From contig NC_090706.1 of assembly GCF_040954835.1 (NCBI RefSeq), positions 25,677,148 through 25,741,147 on the forward strand: a stretch of 64,000 nucleotides of DNA. Reading direction: 5' to 3'. Positions 60,748 through 64,000 of the stretch are shown here, one piece after another. A program made the translations under genes and the position numbers. The DNA is from Lepisosteus oculatus. Taxonomy: Eukaryota > Chordata > Actinopteri > Semionotiformes > Lepisosteidae. How positions within the stretch are numbered: position 1 is the first letter of the stretch; every line of letters starts with the position of its first letter. Under the pieces are notes generated by a model. That model made no database searches, was not told the origin of the DNA, and worked only from the letters and a program-made list of their open reading frames with translations.

Positions 60748-61890
60748 ACCACTGTCCCCAAGCTGCCACTGTTTTTCTGACCTCTGCCATCCACTCCATT
60801 TCCAGGGCACAGTGCCTCCTGCTGGTGGACTACAACCACACACAGAGGCTGTAGTTAACAGTTTGACACTCTCCCTCCGTGTTTCCAACATCCATTTAAG
60901 GCACTTCCTTGACATGCAATTTTCCTTCAACGGAAATTATACTATTATAACTAGCTGTACAATTCTAGATTTTGGGAAGGCTTTTACTTGCCGAACAAAG
61001 AAGGAATGCATAATTAATTTTTGAGCTGTTCAAATGTCGATATCTTACTAAACATTTTAGAATTTTGGTTTAAAAGGCACTTTTGTAATTTATATGGAGA
61101 TATCCGTTTGCAAGTGTTCATGTTTTGATACACTCAGATCTTATTGTATTAATCATAAATACACATGTATTTTATTTATTTTAAGCTCATTTTAACTGAT
61201 AGATTTCTCCTTTTTTTCCACACTGTTCAATAGAAATGGATATTGTTGAGGCAGCATAATTGCAAAAATGCTTGCAGAATAATGCCCATGATCATCCATT
61301 TTGCCTACACAGAGCTTCAAAGAAAGCCAGGCATCCATGGAACTTGGTTCGTGGAAAGCACTGAACTTGGCACCAGAACTGAATGTGTTGAAAACAGTTG
61401 CTGTTATTAATTTCCAGTGCTGCTGCACATCTTCATAGCAGACTCGGAACCTGATGTTTTTAACACAGCACAGTAACGACACTTAGTATATGCTCATCAC
61501 TCACCTGCCTTAATGCACAAAGACAGGGAGACATTTTGTCTTTCACCTCTTTTGTCTTGACTTGAATCACCTTCTTAAGAGCAATGTTGTCATATATTTT
61601 TGTAAAAACAACGTAGCATTTTGTGCATGATATTTTCTGTACCTTTGCTTGCTCATACAGAATGGTGTGTGATTTAAAAATAAATAAACAGCCCAGTTTA
61701 AATTTGGTTGGATGAAGGGTTTGACATAGTGTAGTTCTATATCACACTGTGATTAGACACGGCTATCTCACTGTGGTTATATTTCATTTTCTGAGCCACA
61801 CATCCATCCAAGTGAAGCTTGTTGTAAATAAAAGTGTCTTGGTCACTTGGATCAGAAATTCAATAAAAGGATCTGTAATCAGTAAACAAT
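60748..61890 (+). other. SHROOM1: SHROOM1 3' UTR with polyadenylation signals
   Basis: Follows the TAA at 60745-60747. AATAAA hexamers at 61683-61688, 61827-61832 and 61862-61867 give likely ends between 61.70 and 61.89 kb. A CTCF-like motif lies at 60812-60825. A minus-strand open frame (61192-61482) lies inside it and is probably incidental. Confidence 0.65.
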
Positions 61891-61899
61891 GTCTGGCTC

Positions 61900-63180
61900 A
61901 TTGAGATTTTTTTTCCATATGAAAATGAGATTTTTAATTTTAAATTACATTGATTTCAGGACCCTAAACTTTGTGGTCCATAAACTAGTGATGGGAAAAA
62001 ATCAAAGTAAAATATATATATATAATGCTATTGTAATTATATAATGAATGTCAAACTAATTATTGCTGTATTATTTTAAAGGAAAAAAACTGTTAAATAT
62101 ATTAGTTGTATCTATCATTAATCCTGTCTTTAGATAGAATTGTCTGATCAGGCTATTTTAGAGCAATATAGGGACTAATCCCATAGTTCATAGGAGGATT
62201 TTCTTTATAATGTGACTCTGGAGAAAATGTAGTAACATAATAAAATGCCACTATAATTCCAGGGCCAAAAGATAAAGTGTGATGACCACAATATCTGCAA
62301 AAGTGTTTTGGAATTTAAAATATTTTGTAATATTGAAATATGCAATACTATATATGTGTATTTCACCACTAAATATTTCAAACACCTTTGTAGCATGATT
62401 TGTTACAGTGCTGACTTCATATTTCAGCATAATATCTACATGAGCGATCATTTCAGTAGTATGATGAACTATCATAATTATAAAAATGACTGTGGCATTC
62501 ACTGTAATAGGATGTGATATATGGGTAAATGGAACAACTATCCCAAACGAAATTAACACCAGCAAAATAAGACAGATCAACTTCTTCACACTGCTCCACG
62601 CCATTTCCTTGTCCTGTTTTATAAGGGTTATATATGTGTATAATGTCTGCATTTTGTGTTTGTGGGTTGTTCTTGCTGGAGCTGGTATCCTGAAGCTCTA
62701 AGTTAGTGGATTTCCAAATGGCTATTTCTGACATTTCTTGAATCACACAAGTTTAAATGAGTTGCTACCGATTAATGGATGTGTAATTCATGATGTCCAT
62801 GACTTTGTTTTTTTCTGATTCATAAGGGGAGAAGGGCAGTCTCTCATGTAGTTCTCAGACTGTTTAATTTAGCTTGATTGTGCTTGATTCAGAAACCTGT
62901 ACAAAGCACCTAGTCGGTCTTGTGCTTTGAATTGGCTTTTTATCTGTCGTATGAAAACTATAATATATACATGAGACTTTTGTTACAATGTGAATAAATT
63001 ACATTTGTTGACAAATTAAAGTGAATTACTTCTGTTTCCTGTGCGTTTTGTAGTTCTGCATTGGAACAGAGAATTTCTTCACCCTCTGAATTAAAAGATA
63101 AATTAAAAGTGGTCAGATTATGAAAGCTATGGCTACACTTAGCTAAATTTTTTTGACCAATTCCAGTAATCTTAAATCTT
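61900..63180. other. Intergenic stretch right of SHROOM1
   Basis: AT-rich. One minus-strand open frame (62251-62652) has a signal-peptide-like stretch after an internal Met at 62604; see findings. No splice-supported gene. Confidence 0.3.
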
Positions 63181-63194
63181 ACTTTCACGCATCA

Positions 63195-63285
63195 TATCAA
63201 CACCCTTCTTCGGGTGTGCTCCACAGCCGAAACGTTGTGTTACTTTTCTTCTCTTTTCAGCATGGAATAAACCTTTTTTCCCTTT
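63195..63285 (+). repeat. Third copy of the short acceptor/poly(A)-signal repeat
   Basis: Contains CTTCTTCGGGTGTGCTCCAC, AGCCGAAACGTTGTG, a 16-nt pyrimidine-rich run, then TTTTCAGCATGGAATAAACC. It aligns with the inverted copy at 18821-18912 over about 75 nt. Here it is in plus orientation. Confidence 0.75.
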
Positions 63286-63299
63286 GCAGTTTGCGCAGC

Positions 63300-64000
63300 T
63301 ACCTACTTGAATTTATATCATGCGTATACGCCTGCAGCTGAATTTCATTCGCAACACCTCTTCCCAGTTTAGGTGAATGTCTTGGCTGTAACAGGTCTAA
63401 TTCATTTTTGCGCAGGCTACGTGACGATGCTGATAGCCGTACAGGGCAGCCATTGTGTTTTGTGTATTTCGATTCAGCAGTTAAGCTCCCAGCCGGCATC
63501 ACGGGGAGTTGACAAAATCAGAAGTGACAGGAGGATTGCGAGACGAACCGTCCTGATAACCACAGTGTGCCAATTCATCCCAACCGACATTTTCCTTATT
63601 TTCAGAAAACCGTACGAAGCAAGCATACTGCATTGCAGTTTGGGCACAGATGCAGGTGTATAAACACCCCTGCATGAGCACATGTTCTGTTTTTCGTCAC
63701 TTTGCAGATACACGGTTGTTCATTAGGTTTCATACTTATTGTATTACGTCAGAATATTTTTCACCGCGCCCTGTTAGTAACATTTGAAGGTATTTGAAAC
63801 TCGACTGGAGCGCAGGAGCGGGTTTTGTAGAACAAACATACTCATAATATATATTATATATATAAAGCTGAATGTTATGGATATATATGGCAAACAATTT
63901 GGTGTTCTCATTAATTTCAACATTGGCAAAGAAACAGAGGACGGGTCAAAGCTGAAATGAAATTCAGAAAATTAATTTAAAAGTTGACAAAATGCCGTAA
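63300..64000. other. Right-edge stretch, somewhat richer in CpG, unassigned
   Basis: 63400-63640 has more CpG than its surroundings and an open frame on each strand, but no recognisable protein. An AT dinucleotide microsatellite lies at 63846-63890. It may be the edge of a neighbouring gene outside the window. Confidence 0.3.

Noticed and set aside
61192-61482. Minus-strand frame of 96 codons with several cysteines
   Set aside because: It lies within the SHROOM1 3' UTR, has no convincing acceptor/donor pair, and I recognise no family. A chance frame is the simplest reading.

Overview
The window is vertebrate nuclear DNA, most likely from a ray-finned fish. Genes are split into GT-AG exons, introns are AT-rich, and the predicted proteins align well to mammalian orthologues. 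The repeats (Tc1-type transposons, L2/CR1-like LINEs, V-SINE-like SINEs, a 5S-rRNA-headed SINE) are those expected in fish. The roomy introns and long gene-free intervals suggest a non-teleost fish such as a gar, bowfin or sturgeon. That last step is a guess.

Layout. 1-14.4 kb: the 3' half of AFF4 (+ strand), 17 coding exons including one possible 21-nt microexon, then a long 3' UTR. Its introns hold two Tc1-like transposons. 15.7-17.2 kb: UQCRQ (- strand), complete. 18.6-19.5 kb: a truncated Tc1-like element with a short repeat inserted in it. 20.5-22.6 kb: GDF9 (- strand), complete in two coding exons. 22.6-48.8 kb: a gene-poor interval with a foldback element, two LINE reverse-transcriptase remnants, a V-SINE-like copy and weaker LINE remnants. 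48.8-61.9 kb: SHROOM1 (+ strand), seven coding exons, with a Tc1 fragment, two SINEs and a hairpin repeat in its introns. 61.9-64 kb: no supported gene.

The set AFF4-UQCRQ-GDF9-SHROOM1 is the conserved block of human 5q31. The genes do unrelated jobs: transcription elongation scaffold, respiratory complex III subunit, oocyte TGF-beta-family ligand, and actin/Rho-kinase scaffold for apical constriction. What joins them is conserved synteny, not a pathway. GDF9 points the opposite way from what I recall for mammals relative to its neighbours, and I could not find LEAP2 between AFF4 and UQCRQ.

I found no previously undescribed multi-gene system. The points most worth checking are the AFF4 microexon, the GDF9 orientation, a short repeat family that carries a splice-acceptor-like tract plus a polyadenylation signal, and a group of CTCF-like motifs around the last SHROOM1 intron, one of them inside a SINE.
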